A stretch of 64,000 nt of DNA. Origin: Vanilla planifolia (taxonomy: Eukaryota; Streptophyta; Magnoliopsida; Asparagales; Orchidaceae). Shown here one piece after another: positions 47,708 to 59,600 of the stretch; position 1 is the stretch's first letter, and each line of letters begins with the position of its first letter. Where the stretch lies: contig CM043875.1 in NCBI GenBank assembly GCA_023846275.1, forward strand, positions 4,771,569 through 4,835,568, read 5' to 3'. The notes beneath the pieces were generated by a model. It was not told where the DNA came from. It searched no databases and saw only the letters and a list, made by a program, of their open reading frames with translations. Position numbers and translations under genes: made by a program.

Positions 47708-48670
47708 ATATTTTCAACTTTAATCAGTATTTCTTTTCAAATAATATGGATCATAGTTTCTCTTAATAGCTCTTATCCTTAAGATTCTTATCTCATCTCT
47801 CATTGTATCTGATGGTTTTCGTTACTAGATCACATAACAAACAATGGTCACTAGATCACACAATAAGTGACATGTATATACATCATCTACATAGACATTA
47901 ATTATCATATCACATAGTAAGTGACAACGCCTAATCACATATGTAGCTCAATCCATAAGATACGATAGTAGTGGTACCAATACCACTAAATTACATAACA
48001 AGTGATAGTCACAAATTAAATAGTAAGTGAGCTTATGGAATAAGGCCACAAAAAACACATATTTAGTATTAATTTACTTAATTTATTATTTAACAATAAT
48101 CATATTACTATACAAAGTTTATTAAAGCTAAACAAGACTTTCTAAAATTGGTTTGTAATAACATTTAAGACAACTAAGAAATATTTCTTGTAAAGTACTT
48201 GTGTTTAATTAGATTGAGTTTGAGTAAAAGAATTCTACTACAAAAGATAAATAAGTTTTCCTAAAACTAACTTATTAGATGAGTAATCAATATTAACAAG
48301 AGAATTTTATTCCAATATTAATTGATTTGGCTTGAAACAATTTGATTTGAATTGTTTAAGTTTGATTTTGATTTTGTATTGAAAAACTAAATTAATTATT
48401 TTAATAGATTTATCTTGAGTTGAAGTATTGAAACCAAATTGAATTTGATTAAATTTTAATTTACACAATTTATCTCCCTTCTTATTGACATCATGCTCAT
48501 ACATTTTTAATAATAAGAATCTTAAGTGAATCATTTCCTCTTTGCATGAGTAAGAAAGGAGGTTTAACTTGAAAATAGCTAGATTTTATTGTTGAAGTTT
48601 TTTTCCCAAATTAACATAAAATACATTGAGGTTTGACATATGATATATTAGGTTCAAAAGATGTAGAATT
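47153..48670. other. AT-rich DNA with degenerate short repeats
   Basis: No gene is recognised. Between about 47825 and 48030 the motif ATCACATA-(N)-TAAGTGAC recurs four or five times in variable form (GATCACACAATAAGTGAC, ATCACATAGTAAGTGAC, TTACATAACAAGTGATAG). This could be part of an old LTR. Confidence 0.45.
47623..47698. repeat. (TA)n microsatellite, about 75 bp
   Basis: Uninterrupted TA dinucleotides. The 69-codon open stretch across it is an artefact of the repeat. Confidence 0.95.
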
Positions 48671-50275
48671 GAATTTTGATGTATAATATGTTTAGTTTAA
48701 GAGTGAGATGCAATAAAAGTAGCATATAGTATGTTAAGAAATGATGTCAAACCTTAGTATAATATATTTAAGCACTAACAAATAGTATGCCAGGAGTATT
48801 CTAGTTGTCGTTGTTGAGTGTGGACAATTTGTGGTGAAGCTTTTTGGTGTCATATATGATAAATAAACCCTGATGTGTAATACACCAAGAAAAATGAATT
48901 TTCTTATTAACTTATAAGATAATTTTTAGGCACTAATGTATGAAACATTAATAGGGGTATTTAATACATGAGTACTATAACAAGAAAGAAACTGAGCAAA
49001 TGAAATATAATTAGAATGCAAAGAGTATAAAAATGAATTGGTTATTGTTGTAATTACATCTAATTTTATGATGCAATAATCAAAGGAGAAAGAATGAATA
49101 TAGTGAAGCTTATCTCAAACTTTTAGGTAAATTAATCTTATATTAGAAATATAAGTAACTAAAATTTTTTCTAAATAATACATTATATTAGAATATACAT
49201 AATATCATGAGTTATTCATTTAACATGTCTTAAGATATGTTGTGGTATTTATTTTAAAAGAGTATATATATATATATCTTAGAAAATGAGGATTAGAAAA
49301 AGAAAAAGATATAAGAAAAAGAAAAAGAGTTATTCAAATATTAGAGTAGGACAAATAAATCTTATTTACATCTCATAACAAAACATGATATTAGATGATA
49401 AAAAAATAAAAAACAAACTAGTAAATAAGAAAAAAGCTTTTCCTAATGCATTATCCTATAAGTGATAGTACAATTTTGATGTATAATATGTTTAGTTTAA
49501 GCGTGAGGTGCAACAAAAGTAGCATATGGTATGTTATGAAATGATGTCAAACCTTAGTGTAATATATTTAAGCACTAACAAATAGTATGCCAGGAATATT
49601 CTAGTTAGTCGTTGTTGAGTGTGGACAATTTTTGGTGAAGCTTTTTGGTGTCACATATGATAAATAAACCCTAATGTGTAATACACCAAGAAAAATGAAT
49701 TTTCTTATTAACTTATAAGAGAATTTTTAGACACTAATGTATGAAACATTAATAGGGGTATTTAATATATGAGTACTATAACAAGAAAGAAACTGAGCAA
49801 ATGAAATATAATTAGAATGCAAAGAGTATAAAAATGAATTGGCTATTGTTGTAATTACATCTAATTTTATGATGCAATAATCAAAAGAGAAAAAAAGAAT
49901 ATAGTGAAGCCTATCTCAAAATTTTAGGTAAATTAATCTTATATTAGAAATATAAGTAACTAAAATTTTTTTTAAATAATACATTATATTAGAATATACA
50001 TAACATCATGAGTTATTTATTTAATATATCTTAAGATATGTTGTGGTATTTATTTTAAAAGAGTATATATATATATATATTTCTTAAAAAATGAGGATTA
50101 GAAAAAGAAAAAGATATAAGAAAAAGAAAAAGAGTTATTCAAATATTAGAGTAGGACAAATAAATCTTATTTACATCTCATAACAAAACATGATATGAGA
50201 TGATAAAAAAATAAAAAACAAACTAATAAATAAGAAAAAGGCTTTTTCTAATATATTATCATATAAGTGATAGTA
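48671..50275. repeat. Recent tandem duplication, two copies of about 800 bp
   Basis: AATTTTGATGTATAATATGT at 48672 recurs at 49472, and the similarity runs to AAGTGATAGTA at 49460-49470 and 50265-50275. Differences are few (mostly single bases, plus the length of the internal TA run near 49262 and 50064). The identity is far higher than in the 6387-8440 duplication. No coding frame is present. Confidence 0.9.
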
Positions 50276-51512
50276 GAAAAAAATTGATCATAGCATAAGT
50301 TGTAAGATATAATAAGACACCAATTCTATACTATAGCATGATTTGATATCAAAAACATCCTTCTCTTATATCTCTAGTACTTTGCATAAAACCTTAATAT
50401 ATAGAGATAATAGAATTAAGTTACTTAGATATTATTAGCATTTTATATAAAATCTTGATGTATTGAGTTTGTCATCATTAATACTTTTGCATAGGGCTTA
50501 TATATATAGTTATGATATGTTATAATTGTTGACTAATTATAATATATCTATAAGTAAAGCTTTAGATAAGATGATATAATACCAAATAAAAATAAAATGA
50601 AATAAGATCTCATGGAATAAGAATTTTAGTTCTTGAGACAAAACAAAAATAAATATTGTAAAAACATATGAAAAAAATAAAGAATATAAAAGAAAAAAGA
50701 GAATAAGAAAAAAGAGAATGAGTAAGATATATGAAATAAAAATTTCTTATCCATATTATACAAAAGAAAACATAAATGAGTATAACTAGATGTGTCTATG
50801 TGTGTGAAAATTACTAACATTATACTCTAATATTATGATAAAGAATCAACAATTTATCTTTGCTTGTATGGTGAGTGTTATTTATTTTGGAAATGATACT
50901 ATGTTATTGATATCATAATACTTATTTACATAATTTCATTTCAATTTTTTAATCACTCTTTATATTTAAATATTTTATTTATCATAAAAATTTATTTTTT
51001 GAGCTTTATATTTATTATCTATTTCTACTTACATTAAAAGAAATAACATTAATATATAAAGAGCATAAACTAAAGTGGTATAGAGGATGAATAGTTTTTC
51101 ACCTAGTTTTTTAAGGTGATATTTATTGATATAGTTTTAAATGTTTATGGTATATTAAAATATGTTATATAGATTTAGTAAAATCATGTTTTTATAATAG
51201 TATACTTTTTTTGTACTATTTGTTTTAATTTTCAAAAAATAAATGAGTTGATAGTGTTAATTTTTCATCATCCCTTGTGAAATTGTAGTGTCTTTATTTA
51301 CTACATTGTTACTCTAATTTAACTCGATGGTAAGTACTTAAGAGGATTATCGAGTGGTAAATACAGGTGGGCCATGACAAAAGGCCTGCTTTGTAAAGAT
51401 TTAAATTCTCTAATCATGATTTAGGATAATGAAACAAGCATGTTTGAATCGTGTGTAGAGAAACATGAAGTAGCTTTTAAAGGATAAAATAATCTTACAC
51501 TTATAACACACA
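50276..51512. other. AT-rich intergenic DNA upstream of LINE 2
   Basis: No gene is recognised. It contains A-rich strings near 50660-50720. ACAAAAGGCCTGC at 51377-51389 is repeated at 51510-51522 across the LINE start. Confidence 0.5.
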
Positions 51513-53160
51513 AAAGGCCTGCGGGATCTTCGCATTTGGCACCAGGCATTGCAGATGGGGAACTGTAAGCACATTCTGGGTCATGATGCGGGCTTATGGA
51601 CAGATATCATGAGGAGGAAGTATGGTTTCAATGACTTGCTGATGAAGGTACCCCGGAAGGCCTCTGCTGTGTGCAAAATGATCATGGAAGCAATGCCGGT
51701 GGCGATTTCGTGCTTCGTGTGGCGCATTGGCGACGGCTGGAGGGTGAGGTTTGCGGATGATAATTGGCTCGGCGTCCTCCCTATTAGCCGCTGGCCAACG
51801 TTCATTAACACGCTCGTTGGTTGGCCTTATAGTGTTGCTGAGTGCATCAGGGCTGACGGCGACTGGGACGTTGAGGCGATCTCCAATTGGGCGGGCGCGG
51901 AGCTCATTGACAGAATTATGCATCTTCCCGTGCTCGGGATTTCCAGGACATCTTGCTCCAAACGCACACTAAGATGGCTAAGGCTCACTCCGGCCGGATC
52001 TATGCCCAGATCAAGGGCAGCGAGAGGTCTTCCGTAAAGGGTGGTGGCCGGAGCCCTGAAGGAATTATGGGGAGAATCTGGAAATTAAGGGTGTTGCCGA
52101 GAGTTCGGGTTTTCCTTTGGCGGGCGGCTGGCGACTTTCTGCCAACGGCGACGTGGATGGCTCGCCGGGGAATCGGCAGGGATTCCTCGTGTCCATTTGG
52201 CTGCACGGAGGCGGAATCCCTACAGCACGCGCTGTGGGACTGCCCGCGTGCCCGTGACGTGTGGGCGACCAGCTATGCACAGCACGTGCTACTGGAGCTG
52301 GGTTGGCCCACGGGTGCGGCGTTCGGGTTCTGTCCTTTGGAGAGGCTCTTCCGGCTCATGGGGTCTCCGGCTGTGCGGCGCGGCGTTGGGATGCATCACG
52401 TCACAATGCTTGCCACGACTATGTACTATATATGGCTGAGGAGAAATGCTTTCAAACACAACTGCCAAGTGCCCACTCCCAGCTCGTTGTCACGGACGAT
52501 CAGGTTCGAGGTTAATACGGCTCTCAGGAGGCATCTCGTCTATTCATCTCTGTCCAGCGGGAATCCTGGCAGGTCCTCAGATTTGCTCGTTACGCATGGC
52601 TGGCTTCCCCCCCCAACAGGATGGATTAAAGTCAATTGTGATGCCGTAGTTGGTGACTCCATTACCGGTCTTGGTGTAGTTGTAAGATACTGCTTGGGTA
52701 GACCCCTCATGGTGGCGGGCAAGAGGTTGTTCTCAGTGGCTGTTGACATGATGGAGGTCCAGGCTATTCTCTTGGCGTTCGACCTTCTTTGGGGATCCCT
52801 TTCCCAGTATCATGCCGTGGAGATTCAGTCTGATTCGATGAATGCACTTCAGGTGGCTCGGGAGATGGTTACCGACCCCAATAAGGAGGGGGTGTTGGCT
52901 GTTACTCTGCAGTTTGTTAGGGAGATGGAGGCTCTCCGGTTCTCTTATATCCACAGGGAGGGGAATGTGCCGGCTGACTGGGTTGCCCGTGAGGCTTGTC
53001 TTAATGAGTTTGTTTGGGCTCCTGGGGGATCTCTTCCCCAGCCTCTCCTCAAACTTATGCTGTCTGATTTTTTGTTTGATCCCCCTTGAGGATCTCACTG
53101 TAAAACCTGTGTGGCTTGGCCACCTTTTGATATAATGATATATCCTTTCAAAAAAAAAAA
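51513..53160 (+). mobile_element. 5'-truncated LINE, copy 2 (same family as copy 1)
   Basis: Coding sequence starts abruptly at GLRDLRIWHQALQMGNC (51515) within the RT connector. It continues through zf-RVT and RNase H to a stop at 53087-53089, then a 70-bp 3' UTR ending CCTTTTGATATAATGATA...TTTC and a run of ten A's at 53151-53160. The 3' end is the same as that of the copy at 2848-4836. I found no clear target duplication: TATAACACAC upstream and TATAATCATGCAC downstream are only loosely alike. The 3' end lies about 370 bp upstream of the likely TATA box of the photolyase gene. Confidence 0.92.
51515..53089 (+). pseudogene. LINE ORF2 C-terminal remnant with one frameshift
   Basis: The first frame, 51515 to about 51940, has FVWRIGDGWRVRFADDNWLG and WAGAELIDRIMHLP. 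A frameshift between about 51925 and 51960 moves to the frame that stays open to 53089. The second part has a zf-RVT domain (RVFLWRAAGDFLPTATWM, CPFGCTEAESLQHALWDCPR) and a complete RNase H domain (GWIKVNCDAVVGD, MMEVQAI, EIQSDSMNALQVA, GNVPADWVAREAC). The RNase H residues (two Asp, one Glu) are in place and its frame is intact. Without endonuclease and RT it is not an active element. Confidence 0.9.
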
Positions 53161-53230
53161 TATAATCATGCACCAATGATGTACATAATAATAAGTATCA
53201 AAAAATATACATCTTGTATATCATCATAAA

Positions 53231-53231
<1 letters not shown>

Positions 53232-53261
<30 letters not shown>
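53232..53261. repeat. (AT)n microsatellite, about 30 bp
   Basis: Uninterrupted AT dinucleotides between LINE 2 and the photolyase gene. Confidence 0.9.
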
Positions 53262-53265
<4 letters not shown>

Positions 53266-53531
53266 TACATATGATAGTAAACAAAACGTATGATCATATC
53301 TTCATACATATTGTTTTGCTTGATGTGCAACATTATCACATTATTGTATGGTTTAACAATAATATAGTGTAATAATAAATGCACATATATTTTTATAGTT
53401 GTATAATATTATTTTGTTAACAATAATATATTTAATAATTATAACTTATTTTGATATTTTAATTATTATCCAACTCAATTAATAAAAAAAACTCAACCTC
53501 AAACCTAACTTAATTTTAACAAGAGATGTAG

Positions 53532-53540
53532 TATAAAAAG
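53532..53540 (+). promoter_or_regulatory. Possible TATA box of the photolyase gene
   Basis: TATAAAAAG lies 94 bp before the first in-frame ATG (53626). It would put the transcript start near 53565 and leave a leader of about 60 nt for that ATG, or about 245 nt for the ATG at 53809. Confidence 0.45.
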
Positions 53541-53625
53541 TCTAAACTCTACTATTCATTTATACACATACAAGTATTTTTTATTGGTAGACAATACATT
53601 ATTGTTATTCTTTTAACTTGTGGCT

Positions 53626-56600
53626 ATGAAAGCGGCGCGCCTGTTTGATCAACTTCGTGCGCACACATTCAACCACGCTTTCGTTAACCACGTCATGTTT
53701 TTCCCGCATGGGCCAATTAAACCGTGGGTGGATGAGCGAGTCATCTTTCGCGGTAACGCAAAAATCTATCTTCTCCTAAACCGATCGCTTCGTCCCGCCA
53801 CTCCGACCATGCCCACCTGTCCTCTTCCCGGTATGGAAGTAAATGCCATCATGCAGGGCCGCATCCGGATTCTCAAACCCACTGAAACCTACTTTTCAAC
53901 GCCGGCCGGTAAGCCCGTTGGTCCCGTAGTCTACTGGATGTTCCGCGATCAGCGTTCAAATGATAACTGGGCCCTGAACCACGCAATCCACTTGGCGAAC
54001 AACTCCCAGGCTCCTGTCGCCGTCGTCTTCAATCTCTTCCACCGCTTCCTAGGAGCGCACGCTAGGCAGCTAGGGTTTATGCTCCGTGGTCTCCGTCTTC
54101 TCCACCACCGCCTCAACGATCTTGGAATACCTTTCTTCCTTCTTCGTGGAGACGCCAGGGAGACTGTTCCTCACTTTCTCTTTGACTGCGGGGCGTCTGC
54201 GCTCGTGACGGATTTCTCTCCGCTCCGATTGGTGCGCGAATGTAAAGATGCGATCTGTGAGCGTGTCAGCAAGGCTGTGTCCGTCCATGAGGTCGACGCG
54301 CACAATGTCGTACCCCTTTGGTTGGCCTCGAATAAGTTAGAGTACAGTGCAAGGACTATACGGAAGAAGATCCATCGCCTCCTTGCTGAATACCTCGTCG
54401 ACTTCCCGGAGCTTCCCAAGCCAGCCTTTAAGTGGGTTGCTGGAGATCCGCTGGATTTTGATTGGGAAGAGCTTATAACTGAGGTTCTCAGGTGCGTTTG
54501 ATATGCTTGCAGTTACGAAAAAGTTGATGGAGCGACTTTCGTGCTTCCACAAATTTACCATATTTGTGCTTTTAGGGAGGGGTGCGATGTACCAGAGATT
54601 GGGTGGTGTCAACCTGGTGAGGACGCGGCCATGGAGGTGTTGATGGGTGGCACCGAAGGGTTTTTGACAAAAAGATTCAAGAATTATCATAGTGATCGAA
54701 ATGATCCCATGAAACCGGAAGCATTGTCAGGCCTCTCTCCTTACCTCCATTTTGGCCAAATCTCCGCACAGCGCTGTGCAGTGGAGGCTGTTAAACTTAG
54801 AAAATTTCATCCAAAGGTCAGGTTGGAGCTATTTTTTCTTAACAAATATCTTTGAAAGTGTTGTCTTCTGGAAATTCTGAGATATGGGTTATATGCATGG
54901 AATGTGTGAAGATTTTATTCGCCTGTTTTATGGCTTAATCCAGTCCAATTAGTTAATGTGGATCAAGATAACCTAATATCACTCTGGAAAATAGATCAAT
55001 TCCTTGAAATAGCAAACAATGGACTTGGATTTATCTTGGTAGAAGCAAATCACTTAATTAAATTTATCAGCAATTGCCCTCAATTTCAAATGATTATGCC
55101 GCCCTTGGCTTTGACTAAATAGGTCTAACTAAAGGATTGGAAATTATTGTGTTTATCGCATGACACTTCATGTAATTGTACATAGCTCATAATCATCAAT
55201 TGACTTAGTTAAACTAGGAAATTTATGGAATTGATCATAGCAAGTAATGAATTCAATTTCATTAATATAATTGGCATCCATAGATTATCAATGTTAGCCA
55301 TGTTGCTTTATTATGGAGAATCACTATAGATTGCATTTGTTGCTCCGTTAGGCTCCCACAAGATAACAATGAATATCTTATAGCACTGGTGTTGATTTGG
55401 TTTTTTGCTTAGAGGCTTGCTAAGCCTATTAGTTGATCACTGGAGTTTGCTTGCTTAGAACTTGAGAGAGAAAAATAAAAATTCTATTTCAGCTTGTTTC
55501 ATACGATGTTAAAAAACTAGATTTTGACAAAAATATGTGTTGGTTTTGTTACAATAGCTAGTATGCAATACTTAAATTAGATTTTGATTTAGTTGAGCCC
55601 AACAATTGTGATAGCGATAGCCTGATATTTTGCCTCTATAGATGGAGGAGCTATTGTATATTATTTCTCAGAGGATCAACTGATTGGATTGCTACTTAGA
55701 AGAGAGTCAATGAGCGAGAAAGTGGATAATCTTATCAATATGATTGGAGCTCATGCCTATGATGATAATGGAAAAGAAGACAAGTGTCTTTCTTTGAGAG
55801 TGTACAAGTGATGAGGTGTTCGATTGAGACTTGACTATAATCAACCTTTTGATTTAAGTGTACCATGGCAAGGGTGATAGTTGAATGCTATAAATAGGTT
55901 TTTGAAGATGACAAACCTGGTTTGGTATTTCATGATGAATTAAGTCTAGTGATTTTTGTATATATATTTCATTCTCAAGATGGAGAAATGCATTGTTGAA
56001 TTCCAATTGAAAAAACAACCAATTGAGTAGACTAATAATTATAAGAACTAAATGAATAATAGTGCATTCATTGGTAGACTAAACATGGATTGGGAATTAA
56101 TGCTAGGGCATTAAGTGAAACTTGTATCGACAATGCCATTAGTTTTGCTTTCTAAAAATCCATTTTTAGCCAATTATATGTATCTTAGAATATAGAACGA
56201 AATCCCTAGTGTGTTAACTAGAGTCTCAAATTCATTATGCAAGGTAGCATGCTAGTGAGCATGTTTTTAAACTTAAGTTGGAGACGTCAAGTTTATCTGG
56301 CATTTGCATGATAATCAAAGATCTTTTTTAGTTTACAAATGTGGTTTTTGGATCCAATAATGATACGCAATGGCGATTGATATGATAGAATCAACATTTG
56401 TATGTGAAGGAAAAGTTGGACTAGAAGAGGTATTGTAATCAGCTGACTAAGAGAGGCTAGGAATAATTGAGAAACCAGGTTTAAATGAAGGAGTTGGAAT
56501 GATAGGATGATTTATTGTGTGAGGATGAGAAGAGCGATGGATAAGTTAGTGTCATTGGTGTTTTGTGATTGTCTTTGATTATTCTAGGTGTTATTGTGGA

Positions 56601-59600
56601 TATTAAACATGATGAAAATGAGGTTTCAATAAAAAAGAAAACATTCATATATTTATCAAAAATTGGGTTTGAGACATTGAAAACAATGATGACTAGAGCA
56701 ATAAAAAAATATAGATAAATGTGATTTTATTTTATGGTTATGATTTAAGGCATGGATAACAAATGCAAACAAATACCTTTAAGGTTTGATAATTTGGCAT
56801 GGTTGATGACGTAAATTCTAGTTTGACATACAAAGCTCCAGTTTTATGTTGGAAGTGATGCTTGGTGGAGAATTTAGAGCCTTTTAAATAATTTTGGTGA
56901 TGTCCTTTTTTGACATTGTGACATAATAGGACATTGGATCAGTTGTATTATTCAATGATGACTTTCATTGTGGTATTATCTAGTCAGAGTTGAGGGGTTT
57001 TGAATCTCAAAACAATGTGGGAGCTTTAATCTTATAACAAAGGTGAGATGTAATAATACTATGTATAAGGGAGACTCAAAAGAGGTTGTGGCTAAGTGCT
57101 TGGGTAAGATTACTTTCATTGCAGTGTTTCATGACATAACAAGGCATTTGATCAATTGTATTGTTCAAAGATGAATTCTATTGCAGTGTTAATTGCCAAA
57201 GGATTTTGGACTCTAGATTCCATCACAACAAAGGTTGGAAAAATAGCAATTTTAGCTAATAGAATCAATACAATGCTCATAATATACATAGGGGTATATT
57301 TAGGGAATCACACATAGCAAAACAAAGAAACATAGGTTGGTTGATGAACAAAAATTGCTCAAATTGTTGTTCAATTGCATGGTGCTGCCCAAACTAATTG
57401 TCTTGGTGGTTGATAGTAGTCAATTACCTGCCATGTATGGTCTAGGCCATTGAAAGTGGTGGGGTTGCTACAACAACCACTCGATACAAAGGTAATTACT
57501 CAGGGTGGTCGAAAACACTAACTGTCTTAGGTGGTTGATAGTAGTCAACTATTTGCAAGATATGGTCTAGGCCATCAAAAGTGGTTGGGTCATTGCCACA
57601 ATCACTTGATGTGAAGGTCATTGCTTAATTTGATCCAAAATCTTCACTAACCCAAACTAGTCCAAAAATGATCCATGATCCAAACCAAACAAACCATAGT
57701 ATCGTGAAAGAAAACACGTTTCCTTGTAAAATACAAATATATCATAATTTAAGATATACGAGATTGATCAAAATAAGGACACAATACTTGGACAAATATA
57801 AATACAAAAAATAGGAAAAACTCGTTATAGTGGCAATAATGGGATGTATGGTATCATAATGTCTAGATGTTGAGTTTAATGTGGGTAGTGCAAATACCAT
57901 GTTGGCAAAAACAGTTATAAGAACAATAGTATATACCTTGATATTCATTGACTCCTTCAGAATAAAAGGTAATGATTGATAATTGAAAGTATTTCTTAAC
58001 TAAGTAGGTTCCTTCATGTTTAAAGGCACTCATAAAGATTTCCTTTATTAGGGCTATAGAATAATAGTTCTTATGTGCTCAAATCCTTCAACATGAAAAA
58101 AGAGGAAAAAATTTCAATAAATTTTATTAGTTTTATAAAACTGAGATATAGAATAAGATTTTTCTTGATGTAGGTTACTTATAAAATATTGTTGAGTGCA
58201 ATAGACTATTGATTTGTATTAAGGATGGTGGAAACTATTTGCATGATGGGATATTGTTTCCATAACTAGTGATGATATCATCATTACTACTTTATCATGT
58301 ATGTAATTAGAGGTTTGGAAGGCTAGTGTTTTATGAAATGTGTCACCACGTTCATGATCCAATTATTTAATGAATTGAGACTTAGAGATGAGCTTGAGCT
58401 TCAAGTTATATTTTAGATCTGTATATTTTAATTGAATGCCCAAATTTATTACAAACTTGATACTAAATTTTAGCCTTTTTTTATCTCCCATTTGTTCCTA
58501 TTGAAGGAGAGTGCCAATATGGATTGGAAGCATGATTTTGGGGAGTGTAACTTTCTTGCGAATCGTTGACTATTTCCATTGTTTTGCAAAATTATCTCAT
58601 TTCTAATGTTGGTGAAACCTTCGTTGGATCAATGGTAGAGGAATTGGTTGAATTAGTTGTGGTTGTGGTTAATTTTTTTAGTTGCTTTGTGTTTTAAAGT
58701 CCCATGATCAACAAGCTAGTCACATAGTTGCATATATGCAATAGAAGAATCTCTAGCATGAATGGCTAAACTGATCTCTTTGAGGAGAATAGCTTATCTT
58801 GACCATGTTTGTTATTCAAATGTAATGGTGTCAATGAAGCAAGGATGCGAGTCATCTCTATATTCCATTCAGTTATACAGTCATAAAACAATGTGATTGT
58901 TTGATCTCCCCAAGTTGAATATTACTCGTGAGTTTGAAGGGAATTTAAGAGGCTACATGGAAGGTTATGGTGGAGTTGAATTGATAGTGATTATTTATTG
59001 GTTGAGTAAAAAACTAATTATAATCTAGCAGTAGAATTGTTTCACATGGTTTTGAGAAGAGAATTGTGCTGGTTGGTGACTCGTATGCAAGGAAGATAAG
59101 TTGCCTGAGCATCTGGGAAAACATTGCTATTCAATGTTCACCAGAACTTTTAAGTACAATGGAGTTAAAACTTTCAGTTAGTACTGATTTCTTTAGACCA
59201 TTTGGTAATGGAGCTTCGTGCTTCTCTCTCCTTTATGCCAATCCTCAAACCCAAACTCATTAAAATAATACTACCAACCAAATAGACTGAGATGAACCAT
59301 AAGATTTGCTTTGGGCCTTATAATGAGAGAGCTATCAACCACTGAAAGAGTTGCTTGACCCAACAAGAATCCCATGAATATTTCCATTCAACATGCTATC
59401 CCAGCAGCCTTATGTTTCTTGAGAAGTCTAGGCAAAGAAGGAAGCAGCCTCACTTCGATGAGTGGCAAGACTTTTAAAGTTTCTGAATCCAGGAAAAGGT
59501 CCTTGCAGTTTCCTTAAGCAATTGTCACAAATCTTTCAGAGACAATGATCGTGGGCAGTACAGTGGAATCTCGTGTTTGAGCCCCTTGTGGTTTGTGGAG

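Noticed and set aside
47557..47766. 69-codon open frame rich in Ile and Tyr
   Set aside because: It is only the translation of the (TA)n microsatellite.
47825..48030. Recurring ATCACATA/TAAGTGAC motifs as a CRISPR-like array
   Set aside because: Repeats are degenerate with irregular spacing, the genome is a plant, and no cas genes are present. An old LTR or simple local repeat explains it better.
59066..59263. 65-codon plus-strand open frame in photolyase intron 2
   Set aside because: It lies antisense within the decayed copia element and matches no domain I recognise.
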